A DNA stretch of 53,430 bases, from assembly GCA_903844775.1 (NCBI GenBank), contig CAIMUZ010000174.1, forward strand, positions 1-53,430, in the 5' to 3' direction. The notes beneath the pieces are model-generated. The model worked only from the letters and a program-made list of their open reading frames with translations, had not been told where the DNA came from and did not search any database. Position 1 is the stretch's first letter, and each line of letters opens with the position of its first letter. Made by a program: the position numbers and the translations under genes. Positions 25,685-33,242 of the stretch are shown one piece after another. This DNA is from an uncultured Burkholderiales bacterium. Its GTDB lineage: Bacteria > Pseudomonadota > Gammaproteobacteria > Burkholderiales > Burkholderiaceae_C.

Positions 25685-26746
25685 ATGCCCATGAAGAGCT
25701 ATCAAATCGTAGACTGGGGTCAACCCTTAGAAGCCAGACAAGTCGACATGCCCGTACCTCGTGGAAACGAGGTGTTGGTTAAAGTGGGCGCTGCTGGTTT
25801 GTGTCACAGCGACATCCACCTGCGCGATGGCTACTTCGATTTGGGTGGTGGCAAAAGACTCACTGCAGCCCAGTACGGCGCCAAGATGCCCATGACCTTG
25901 GGTCATGAAATAGCCGGTACGGTGTTTCAGGTGGGCGAAGGCGTAAAGCAGGCCTGGACGGGTGCCAACGTGCTGGTCTACCCTTGGATTGGGTGTGGCA
26001 AGTGTGATGCATGCCAAGATTTGCGCGATACCGATTGCGAAGCCCAACGCAGCTTAGGCGCCAAAGCTGATGGTGGCTTTAGCGAATATGTGCTGGTACC
26101 CGATGCCAGATACCTGATTGACATTGGCCAGCTCGATATGCATGCTTCAGCCACTTTGGCATGCTCTGGCCTGACGGCATTTGGCGCCCTGAAAAAAATG
26201 CCCCCCATGAAACCCACCGATCGCATTTTGCTCATTGGCGCAGGCGGTTTGGGACTCTCTGCTCTGGCTGCAGCACGTCTAGTGACCAAGGCAGGTTTGG
26301 TGGTGGCCGACATTGACCCCATCAAATTGGAAGCCGCCAAACAACAAGGCGCCGATGTTATTTTTGACAATCGCACACCCGACACAGCGGCTGCACTCAA
26401 GGCTGCAGCGGGTGGCCCTATTCGAGGTGTGATTGACTTTGTGGGCAGCGGAACAACAGCTTCGCTGGCCATGGGTGTAGCCGTCAAAGGCACTGTCATT
26501 GTGGTGGTGGGATTGATGGGTGGGAGCTTAGAAATTGCCTTGCCCTTGCTTTCACCGCGCAACCTTACCATTCGGGGCTCTCACGTAGGCACATTTGATG
26601 AGCTCAAAGAGCTGGTGGAGTTTTCAAGAAATGGCCAGCTTCCTGGCATTCCTCTCACACGCCGACCCATGAGCGAAGTGAATGAGGCATTGAGCGATTT
26701 AGAGAACGGCAAGTCCGTAGGCAGGATTGTGCTTACCCCCAACTAA
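25685..26746 (+). CDS. zinc alcohol dehydrogenase, ChnD-like
   Basis: A medium-chain zinc alcohol dehydrogenase of 353 residues. The catalytic zinc site is seen in GLCHSDIHL and TLGHEIAG, the structural zinc site in GCGKCDACQDLRDTDC and the NAD motif in GAGGLG. The insert GYFDLGGGKRL and the overall length closely resemble my recollection of ChnD, the 6-hydroxyhexanoate dehydrogenase of cyclohexanone degradation. A start at the third residue (ATG 25691) would align best with ChnD. It is divergent from the receptor-aldehyde dehydrogenase operon across operator site d. Confidence 0.9.
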   Translation: MPMKSYQIVDWGQPLEARQVDMPVPRGNEVLVKVGAAGLCHSDIHLRDGYFDLGGGKRLTAAQYGAKMPMTLGHEIAGTVFQVGEGVKQAWTGANVLVYPWIGCGKCDACQDLRDTDCEAQRSLGAKADGGFSEYVLVPDARYLIDIGQLDMHASATLACSGLTAFGALKKMPPMKPTDRILLIGAGGLGLSALAAARLVTKAGLVVADIDPIKLEAAKQQGADVIFDNRTPDTAAALKAAAGGPIRGVIDFVGSGTTASLAMGVAVKGTVIVVVGLMGGSLEIALPLLSPRNLTIRGSHVGTFDELKELVEFSRNGQLPGIPLTRRPMSEVNEALSDLENGKSVGRIVLTPN

Positions 26747-26789
26747 GTATGTCTAAGCTGCTTTTTCAAAGCTTCAGATGTAAGACAAC

Positions 26790-27596
26790 TTAATTCCAAG
26801 CCAACTGCCTTGAAATCATGCCGCAGGTCGACAACAACTGTTGCGCGTGTTCTATGACCTTGCTTTCCATCCGATGCCTGGGCCCTGCAACGGCCACAGC
26901 CAAGGTTTCTGAGTTGACATTCAAAAAGGCAGACACGGCCCACACATCGGTTACGTTTTCACCGCGGGTCACAAAGTAGCCGCGCTTTCTGCTGTCCAAA
27001 ATATCGGCAATCAAATCGTCTGCTGTTGTGATGGTGTTTTCGGTAATGCGTTTGAAATCTCGACCCAAGAGTTGACTGCGCAATTCAGCTTCTTTCAGAC
27101 TGCCCATCAAGGCTTTGCCAATGGCACTCGCGTGCAAGGGTTTGAACTCTCCTGACTTAGACGAATACCTGATGGAGTTCAGGCTCTCAAACACTTGCAA
27201 ATAAATCACAGAATTGCCTTGACGCTTGCCCAAAATAATTGTCTCTTGGGTACTGTCCCGCAGCCGCTCCAACATTGGCATGACGTTCTCCACAAAGGGG
27301 TCATGCGCATGAATATCACGGGCCACATCCAGCAAACGCCGAGTTGGATACAAAGCACGGGGTCGCGTGAGTGAATACAAAAAACCCCGAGCGATCAGCG
27401 TTGCCACGATGGCGTGGCAACTGCTTTTGGGAATGGCCGTCATTTCTGCTAACTCAGTAAGAGACAGCGGTTTTTGAACACGTTGAAATGCATCCAAGAT
27501 GTCCAACATGCGTCCGATCGCAGTTACGGCTGTGCCTGATGCACTCACTTGTTCGATATTTGGAACAAGTTCTTTTAATGTTGATTTTCTTTTCAT
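26790..27596 (-). CDS. IclR family transcriptional regulator, first copy
   Basis: An IclR-type regulator of 268 residues: an N-terminal winged helix (IGRMLDILDAFQRVQKPLSLTELAEMTAIPKSSCHAIVATL) followed by the effector-binding domain with the usual VAVAGPRHRM segment. It is divergent from the decarboxylase-mutase operon. Two similar 20-bp palindromes flank its own start codon, one in the intergenic gap and one inside codons 10-16, a layout suited to autorepression and control of the operon. No clear ribosome-binding site precedes the ATG at 27596. Confidence 0.92.
   Translation of the reverse strand: MKRKSTLKELVPNIEQVSASGTAVTAIGRMLDILDAFQRVQKPLSLTELAEMTAIPKSSCHAIVATLIARGFLYSLTRPRALYPTRRLLDVARDIHAHDPFVENVMPMLERLRDSTQETIILGKRQGNSVIYLQVFESLNSIRYSSKSGEFKPLHASAIGKALMGSLKEAELRSQLLGRDFKRITENTITTADDLIADILDSRKRGYFVTRGENVTDVWAVSAFLNVNSETLAVAVAGPRHRMESKVIEHAQQLLSTCGMISRQLAWN
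27549..27568. promoter_or_regulatory. IclR operator candidate inside iclR
   Basis: TTGTTCGATATTTGGAACAA, an inverted repeat with outer halves TTGTTC/GAACAA, within the first 16 codons of the IclR gene. It matches the intergenic palindrome at 27609-27628 at most positions, and the two centres are 60 bases apart. Confidence 0.5.
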
Positions 27597-27608
27597 TTAA
27601 ATTGAAGT

Positions 27609-27628
27609 TTGTTCGATTTATCGAACAA
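27609..27628. promoter_or_regulatory. IclR operator candidate, perfect palindrome
   Basis: TTGTTCGATTTATCGAACAA, nine perfectly paired bases on each side of a TT centre. It lies 13 bases upstream of the IclR ATG and directly upstream of a possible -35 element (TTCTTG, 27632) for the decarboxylase-mutase operon. IclR proteins typically bind such palindromes of 14-20 bases. Confidence 0.65.
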
Positions 27629-27670
27629 CTATTCTTGCTTGTGAATTATTGAAATATACCATCTCTTCCA

Positions 27671-28480
27671 ATGCAACATTCAAATTCACCAGCACCAACG
27701 TCAGGGCAAGCGGGCCAAATACAAACGCGAGAAACGCCAGAGGGCGCAGTTTGGCTCACCATTAACCGCGCAGAAAAGCACAACGCACTGGCACGACAGG
27801 TGCTTTTGGACTTGGCGGCCCATGTAAGAGCGCTGGGTCAACAAGCGCATGTGCGGTACATCGTCATCACTGGCGCCGGCGACAAATACTTTGCAGCTGG
27901 CGGTGACCTGCGAGAACTTTCCAACGTGCGCGACGCACACGCTGTCCACACCATGATGACGGACGCTTTTGGTTCACTTCAAGCAATACGCCAATGTCCA
28001 GTCCCGGTCATCGCACTGCTCAATGGCGATGCCATTGGCGGTGGGGGCGAGTTGGCGGCTGCCTGTGACATGCGCCTCATGGCATCGCATGCGCGGATCG
28101 GTTATATCCAAGCCAAGCTGGCCATCACCTCGGCATGGGGGGGCGGCCCCGATTTGTTCAAACTGGTGGGCCCCGCTCGTGCCATGCGCATGATGACGCG
28201 CTGCGAACTGATTAACGCAGCCACCGCTCAATCTTGGGGTTTGGCCGACGCCATCCTTTCGGATGGCGTTGACGGGGCAGACATTGCAGCCTTTTTGAAA
28301 CCGCTGAACCATTGCTCAACGTTTGTGCTTCGCGGCATCAAGGCACAAGCCATCGCCGCTCGTTCAAATAGCAGTTGGGCTGAGCACCGGGATATCGAAG
28401 AGCAACATTTGGTCCGCACTTGGTTGCATGACGACCATTGGGCAGCCGCAGAAAAGCTGCTCAAAAAAACCAGCGCTTAA
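27671..28480 (+). CDS. crotonase-family protein, probable acyl-malonyl-CoA decarboxylase
   Basis: A crotonase-fold protein of 269 residues. It keeps the first glutamate (GGGGELAAACDMRLM) but not the second, where hydratases read FGQPE and this protein reads IGYIQAKLAI. That pattern, together with the following TSAWGGGPDLFKLVG, resembles ECHDC1, an ethylmalonyl-CoA/methylmalonyl-CoA decarboxylase, by recalled alignment. Decarboxylation of a substituted malonyl-CoA would suit the mutase encoded 28 bases downstream. A -10-like TATACC ends at 27660, leaving a very short or absent leader, and no ribosome-binding site is visible. A plain hydratase is the alternative. Confidence 0.75.
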   Translation: MQHSNSPAPTSGQAGQIQTRETPEGAVWLTINRAEKHNALARQVLLDLAAHVRALGQQAHVRYIVITGAGDKYFAAGGDLRELSNVRDAHAVHTMMTDAFGSLQAIRQCPVPVIALLNGDAIGGGGELAAACDMRLMASHARIGYIQAKLAITSAWGGGPDLFKLVGPARAMRMMTRCELINAATAQSWGLADAILSDGVDGADIAAFLKPLNHCSTFVLRGIKAQAIAARSNSSWAEHRDIEEQHLVRTWLHDDHWAAAEKLLKKTSA

Positions 28481-28508
28481 CAAATCAATTTTTCAAAGGT
28501 GAACAGCA

Positions 28509-30110
28509 GTGGCATCATTTTCTGAACCTCAGCTCGACAAGGTCAGTCGAAGTGGCATTGAAATTCCCGCCAGCGTCGACGCTGGCGCTGTGAACGCCGA
28601 CAAAATTGGCAAGGCAGGAGAATACCCATTCACTCGCGGTATTTTTCCAGATGGCTATCAAGGCCGCTTGTGGACCATTCGGCAGTACTCTGGTTTTGGA
28701 ACTGCAGAAGAGTCGAATGAGCGCTACAAATTTCTTTTAGCCCAAGGCCAAACAGGCTTGTCGGTTGCGCTCGATTTGCCAACACAGTGCGGCTACGACC
28801 CAACTCACCCCATGGCCAGACCCGAGATTGGGAAAGTGGGCGTGTCACTGTCGAATCTCTCTGAAGCAGAAATTCTCTTCAAAGACTTAGACCTTTCCAA
28901 AATATCCACGTCCTTCACCATCAACGGTACGGCCGCCATCATCTACGCCATGTATTTGGCTGTGGCCGACAAGCAAGGTGTGCACCGCTCCAAACTGACT
29001 GGCACCATTCAAAATGATATTTTGAAGGAATACGTGGCACGAGGCACTTGGATTTTTCCGGTCAAGCCTTCTATGCGTCTCATTGCCGATTCCATTTTGT
29101 ATTCCAACGACGAAACACCGCGCTTCAACCCCATCAGCATTGCGGGCGCACACGTTCGAGATGCAGGTGCGACAGCTGCTGAAGAAATGGCCTACACCTT
29201 GGCCAATGGCTTGGCGTATGTTGATGAATTGAACAGCCGCGGCGGAGACATTGAAAAGTTTGCAAAGCGCTTGTCCTTCTTTTTCTATGTTCACATGGAC
29301 TTCTTTGAGGAGATTGCCAAGTTCCGCGCGGGACGCCGAATTTGGGCCAAGCTGATGAAGGAACGCTATGGTGCTCAAGATCCCAAAGCACAACACTTTC
29401 GATTTGGTGTGGTCTGCGGTGGTTCTTCCTTAGTGGCGCCGCAAGCCTACAACAATGTGGTGCGAGTGGCCGTTGAAACCATGGCCGCAGTATTTGGAGG
29501 CGCACAGTCTATTTTTACATGTGCCATGGACGAAGCCTTCCAAATTCCAACCGAGTTCAGTGCCGAACTGGCTGTGCGCACACAGCAAATCATTGCCTAT
29601 GAGTCAGGCATCGCTCGAAGCGTCGACCCCTTGGGTGGAAGCTACGTGCTGGAGCAATACACCGACAAGATGGAAGAAACCATTTTGGGCATCATGCATG
29701 AGATTGATGCCTATGGCGGCGTAACCAAAGCAATTGAAGATGGATGGCTACAACTTCGTTTGGCCAGACGTGGTTTAGAAAGAAAAGTCGACACGGACAG
29801 TGGTAAGAATGTGGTGGTGGGTCAAAACCATTTTCGCAAAGCCGATGAAGAGATTGGTGTTGGTGATGTTTTCAAACTCGATCCCACCGTCGCACAACGC
29901 GCGTTAGAAAAATTTGAACGCACACTCAATTCCCGTGATCAAGCGCAAGTGGACCATTCATTGGCTCAACTTTCAAAAGCGGCTGCAGATGACAAAGTCA
30001 ATGTCATGCCTTACCTCGTCGACTGCTGTCATGCCTACGCTACTGTGGGTGAGATGGTGGCTTGTCTGAAAAAAGAATGGGGCGAATTTCAGGAGCCAGT
30101 CAATTTATGA
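28509..30110 (+). CDS. adenosylcobalamin acyl-CoA mutase, large subunit, divergent
   Basis: The catalytic (TIM-barrel) subunit of a methylmalonyl-CoA mutase-type enzyme, 533 residues, without its own B12 domain. It aligns without gaps to the P. shermanii numbering (offset 29) over residues 60-215. Tyr89 (here Tyr60, WTIRQY), Gln197 (Gln168), Arg207 (Arg178), which binds the free carboxylate, and His244 (His215) are kept. Tyr243 is Ala214 (GAH). The His/Gln pair of the usual THSQT or FHAQT is Gly/Val (RFGVVCGGSSL), and the usual SLHTN reads SIFTC. A carboxylated, bulkier substrate is likely. GTG start with AAGGTG upstream. Operon with decarboxylase, small subunit, CoA-transferase and GTPase. 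Confidence 0.88.
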   Translation: MASFSEPQLDKVSRSGIEIPASVDAGAVNADKIGKAGEYPFTRGIFPDGYQGRLWTIRQYSGFGTAEESNERYKFLLAQGQTGLSVALDLPTQCGYDPTHPMARPEIGKVGVSLSNLSEAEILFKDLDLSKISTSFTINGTAAIIYAMYLAVADKQGVHRSKLTGTIQNDILKEYVARGTWIFPVKPSMRLIADSILYSNDETPRFNPISIAGAHVRDAGATAAEEMAYTLANGLAYVDELNSRGGDIEKFAKRLSFFFYVHMDFFEEIAKFRAGRRIWAKLMKERYGAQDPKAQHFRFGVVCGGSSLVAPQAYNNVVRVAVETMAAVFGGAQSIFTCAMDEAFQIPTEFSAELAVRTQQIIAYESGIARSVDPLGGSYVLEQYTDKMEETILGIMHEIDAYGGVTKAIEDGWLQLRLARRGLERKVDTDSGKNVVVGQNHFRKADEEIGVGDVFKLDPTVAQRALEKFERTLNSRDQAQVDHSLAQLSKAAADDKVNVMPYLVDCCHAYATVGEMVACLKKEWGEFQEPVNL

Positions 30111-30523
30111 GCAACAACACACAAACCATGCCCTTAGCGGGGCGCCGTATTTTGATCGGCAAACCAGGACTAGATGGTCATGACATTGGTGCAAAAATAA
30201 TCGCCTTAACGCTTCGCGATGCCGGCGCAGAAGTCATCTACACAGGTTTGCGACGAAGCCCATTGCAAATTGCACAAGTTGCAATTGACGAAGGTGTGGA
30301 TGCTGTGGGTCTCAGCATTTTGTCGGGTAGTCACAAAGAGTTGGTAGAAAACGTCATGGCTGAATTGAAAAATCTCAAGGCCGACAGCGTCAAGGTTTTT
30401 GTGGGCGGGACCATTCCCAAATCTGACCATGCGTTCCTCAGTCAGCTGGGAGTTGCTGCTGTATTTACTGCTGATATGTCCTTGGAAGAAGTCGTACAAG
30501 AACTAGCGATTCAACTTTCATGA
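30107..30523 (+). CDS. acyl-CoA mutase small subunit, B12-binding
   Basis: A stand-alone cobalamin-binding domain of 138 residues, the partner of the large subunit. It has the base-off/His-on motif LDGHDIG (DxHxxG) near residue 20, SILSG and the GGTIP loop. The ORF track extends upstream to 30062, but the ATG at 30107 overlaps the large-subunit stop as ATGA and has AGGAG upstream. Split large and small subunits are typical of isobutyryl-, 2-hydroxyisobutyryl- and archaeal methylmalonyl-CoA mutases. Confidence 0.93.
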   Translation: MSNNTQTMPLAGRRILIGKPGLDGHDIGAKIIALTLRDAGAEVIYTGLRRSPLQIAQVAIDEGVDAVGLSILSGSHKELVENVMAELKNLKADSVKVFVGGTIPKSDHAFLSQLGVAAVFTADMSLEEVVQELAIQLS

Positions 30524-31689
30524 ACAAGCCAACGGGTTTTTCCGCTGGGCCGCTGGCGGGCATTCGCATCATTGAAGTTGGCCACATGTTGGCTGGGCCT
30601 TATTGCGGCTTGTTACTGGCTGACATGGGGGCAGAAGTTATCAAAATCGAACCTCGCAATGGCGACATTGCGCGTCACGTTAGCCCTCACTTTATTGGCC
30701 CCCACAACGCCTACTTTGCAAGTTTGAACAGAAACAAGCAAAGCATTGTGTTAGATCTGGCAAGTCATGAGGGGCGGCAGGAACTTGAAAAATTAGTCTC
30801 CAACTCTCACGCGCTGATCACCAATTTACGACCGTCAGCCATACGCAAACTGGGACTGACCTACGACAGCCTCGGCATGCACAATCAGAAGTTTGTGTGC
30901 GTTGCACTCACTGGTTACGGACTAGAAGGCCCCTATTCAGAAAATCCAGCATATGACTACGTCATACAAGCTCTTACAGGCGTGATGTCACTGACTGGGG
31001 ACCCCTCAGCGCCACCCACCAAGGCTGGCTATTCGGCTGTAGACAACTCAGCCGGCATGGTGGCAGCCATGGGGCTTTTGGCAAAAATTGTAGAAGGAAA
31101 AGGCGGCCAAGTGGATGTGGCGATGTATGACGTGATGTTGTCACAGCTCAACTATTTGGTGGGTGCATCCCTGAATGCAAACGAAGAGATTAAACGTTAC
31201 GCTCATTCATCACACCCCTACATGGTGCCTGCGCAAATTTTTCTAACCGCTAAAGGCTGGCTAACGTTGTTCATCACCCATGACAAATTTTGGGCAAAAT
31301 TTTGTCATGAAATTGGAAAACCTGAGTGGATTACAGACGAAGTATTTGCAAGTATGGCATCAAGACGTCAGAACAGAGATGTCGTGTTAACAGCCATCAT
31401 GGCCATTCTAAAGACTCAAAGCGCTGAAATTTGGGTCAAGCGTTTGGCACCGCTAGGGCTGGTCGTTTCCGAAGTGAGCACACTTAACCAGGCGCTAGAC
31501 AGCGAACTCACATCAGCACGCGGACTTGTGGTTAATCTCGTCAACGACTCGGGAGAGCAAACGCTTCCTTTGCGCGCCATTGGAAGCCTTGTACGATTTA
31601 ATGGGTATCAACCTCAATACCGATTGCCACCCTTGCTTGACGAACATCACGAAGTCATTCTTGGAAAGCCCAAGGAGGCTCTAACTTGA
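30520..31689 (+). CDS. CaiB/BaiF (class III) CoA-transferase, second copy
   Basis: A family III CoA-transferase of 389 residues. The N-terminus is GIRIIEVGHMLAGPYCGLLLADMGAEVIKIE, and the probable nucleophilic aspartate is in AGYSAVDNSAG. It sits between the mutase small subunit and the GTPase with 4-base overlaps on both sides, so it is made in step with them. The likely role is to put CoA on the mutase substrate acid, perhaps with the pathway's own acyl-CoA product as donor, as YgfH does in the E. coli Sbm route with a different transferase family. Donor and acceptor are inference. Confidence 0.88.
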   Translation: MNKPTGFSAGPLAGIRIIEVGHMLAGPYCGLLLADMGAEVIKIEPRNGDIARHVSPHFIGPHNAYFASLNRNKQSIVLDLASHEGRQELEKLVSNSHALITNLRPSAIRKLGLTYDSLGMHNQKFVCVALTGYGLEGPYSENPAYDYVIQALTGVMSLTGDPSAPPTKAGYSAVDNSAGMVAAMGLLAKIVEGKGGQVDVAMYDVMLSQLNYLVGASLNANEEIKRYAHSSHPYMVPAQIFLTAKGWLTLFITHDKFWAKFCHEIGKPEWITDEVFASMASRRQNRDVVLTAIMAILKTQSAEIWVKRLAPLGLVVSEVSTLNQALDSELTSARGLVVNLVNDSGEQTLPLRAIGSLVRFNGYQPQYRLPPLLDEHHEVILGKPKEALT

Positions 31690-32615
31690 GCGATTCTGAG
31701 CAACGCACAAAGCTGAATCGATTTGCATTGGGACGCCAATTGACAGCCCTGGCAAATACCAGTCCGCAGGAGATGCTGGACAAAATGCCGTCTGATGCCG
31801 CAAAGCATCAAGCCCAGCGTATTGGCCTGACGGGTGCGCCGGGCTCCGGCAAAAGCACATTGGGCGGTCAGCTTGCAATGCACCGCCTCATTCGAGAAAG
31901 TGCTGTGCAACGATTAGGTATTTTGGCCATAGACCCCAGCAGTCCAAAATCCGGTGGCGCTATCTTAGGCGATCGAATCCGCATGGATGAATTACCAGGG
32001 AGCGCTGAACTGTTCATTCGCTCGCTAGGCTCAAGAAGTACTGCCGACGGACTGACAGACAACCTTCCAGAAATGCTGGACCTCATGGACAGCTTTGAAT
32101 TTGATGAAGTCTTGATTGAAACCGTTGGCGTCGGCCAGGTCGAATATGCGGTGCGTTTACAAGTCGACACGCTGGTGTTGGTTCTTTTACCCAACAGCGG
32201 CGACATGGTGCAAGCCATGAAATCAGGCATCATGGAAATGCCCGACATCTTTGTGGTCAACAAATCTGACCTTTCAGGTGCAGATCGAACTGCCGCAGAC
32301 ATTGAGCGAATCACAGCTTTGAGAAAAATAACCAAGGTGCAATGGCACCCTCAAGTGCTATTGGTTTCAAATTCCAAACCGGAAAGTATTGTGGCGCTGT
32401 CAAAAGAAATTGACCGTCACCAAAATTGGCTTATCACTTCGGGTGAACAACAAAAAATTCAAATTGATCGGGCGCGCTACAGGCTTCGACGAATTATCGA
32501 ACGTCGGGTGCAGCAGGTCATTGATGAACTTGGCGACACAGACATGAAACAAGCATTACCCGAGCAGTTTGAAAAGGTCATCAGCAAACTCCGAGGGGCA
32601 CGAAATTCAATTTAA
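31686..32615 (+). CDS. MeaB/ArgK family GTPase, mutase chaperone
   Basis: A P-loop GTPase of 309 residues that guards and reloads adenosylcobalamin in acyl-CoA mutases. Motifs seen are GAPGSGKST (about 43-51), DPSSPKSGGAILGDRIRM, ETVGVGQ (switch II) and NKSD (GTP specificity). The start is a TTG overlapping the CoA-transferase stop (TTGA) with AAGGAGG seven bases upstream, a strong site that makes the rare start credible. It is the last gene of the mutase operon and overlaps the convergent CMD-family gene by 4 bases. Its presence supports an active B12 enzyme. Confidence 0.93.
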   Translation: MSDSEQRTKLNRFALGRQLTALANTSPQEMLDKMPSDAAKHQAQRIGLTGAPGSGKSTLGGQLAMHRLIRESAVQRLGILAIDPSSPKSGGAILGDRIRMDELPGSAELFIRSLGSRSTADGLTDNLPEMLDLMDSFEFDEVLIETVGVGQVEYAVRLQVDTLVLVLLPNSGDMVQAMKSGIMEMPDIFVVNKSDLSGADRTAADIERITALRKITKVQWHPQVLLVSNSKPESIVALSKEIDRHQNWLITSGEQQKIQIDRARYRLRRIIERRVQQVIDELGDTDMKQALPEQFEKVISKLRGARNSI

Positions 32616-33235
32616 TGCTTGGCTGCCAACTCTGGCGCCACGCCATCTGGCAAAGGATACGCATCGACATTGAGGGACATTGAAACCAATGTGTAGTAAC
32701 TCATGGTGGCCATGAGGTCAACAACGCCACGCTCACCAAAATGTTTCGTAACTTCGGCAAACGTTGAATCACTGACTTTTCGAGTTTGAATTAACTCATT
32801 GCAAAATTCAAAGACAGAATTGACATCTGCGGGCAAGTTCTTGGGCTTCGGCGTTTGATTTGCAATCGCTTGAATCAGCGCCACTGGCAGGCCAGCTTCT
32901 TCCGCAATTCGGCGATGGGCCCACCATACAAATTGGGCCGTCCAATCACGCGCCACCAGCAAAATGGCCAACTCATTGAGTGCGAGAGGCAAAGACGAAT
33001 TGAAGCGAGTGTGGGCCCCAAACGACTGCGCAAGATGTCCTACTTCAGGACTTCGCAACAAGACGTTGTAAGGGCCTTGCATGTTGCCACGCTTCCCGCC
33101 CAAAACAGCACGGGTCATTTGTTGCTGTTCAGGCGACATGGTTTCCCATGTCAGGGGCTTGAAGCGATTGCCTCTTAATTCAAACGGTGGCACCTGATAC
33201 GGACTCTGCTGCATGTTTTCAGATGCGTTGGTCAT
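32612..33235 (-). CDS. carboxymuconolactone decarboxylase (CMD) family protein
   Basis: A 207-residue protein of the CMD/AhpD-like superfamily, all helical. The region LNELAILLVARDWTAQFVWWAHRRIAEEAGL is characteristic. The Cys-x-x-Cys-His redox motif of AhpD is absent (QFVWWAH in its place), so it is not a peroxidase-type member. The fold is used for lactone decarboxylation and for unknown roles in aromatic and terpenoid clusters. It starts 7 bases after the dioxygenase stop, so the two are one transcript with the third receptor gene. Function open. Confidence 0.8.
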   Translation of the reverse strand: MTNASENMQQSPYQVPPFELRGNRFKPLTWETMSPEQQQMTRAVLGGKRGNMQGPYNVLLRSPEVGHLAQSFGAHTRFNSSLPLALNELAILLVARDWTAQFVWWAHRRIAEEAGLPVALIQAIANQTPKPKNLPADVNSVFEFCNELIQTRKVSDSTFAEVTKHFGERGVVDLMATMSYYTLVSMSLNVDAYPLPDGVAPELAAKH

Positions 33236-33242
33236 GAATACT

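Noticed and set aside
28509-30523. Annotation of the mutase as 2-hydroxyisobutyryl-CoA or isobutyryl-CoA mutase
   Set aside because: Tyr in WTIRQY and Arg in LKEYVARG are kept, whereas those classes carry Ile or Phe and Gln at the two positions.
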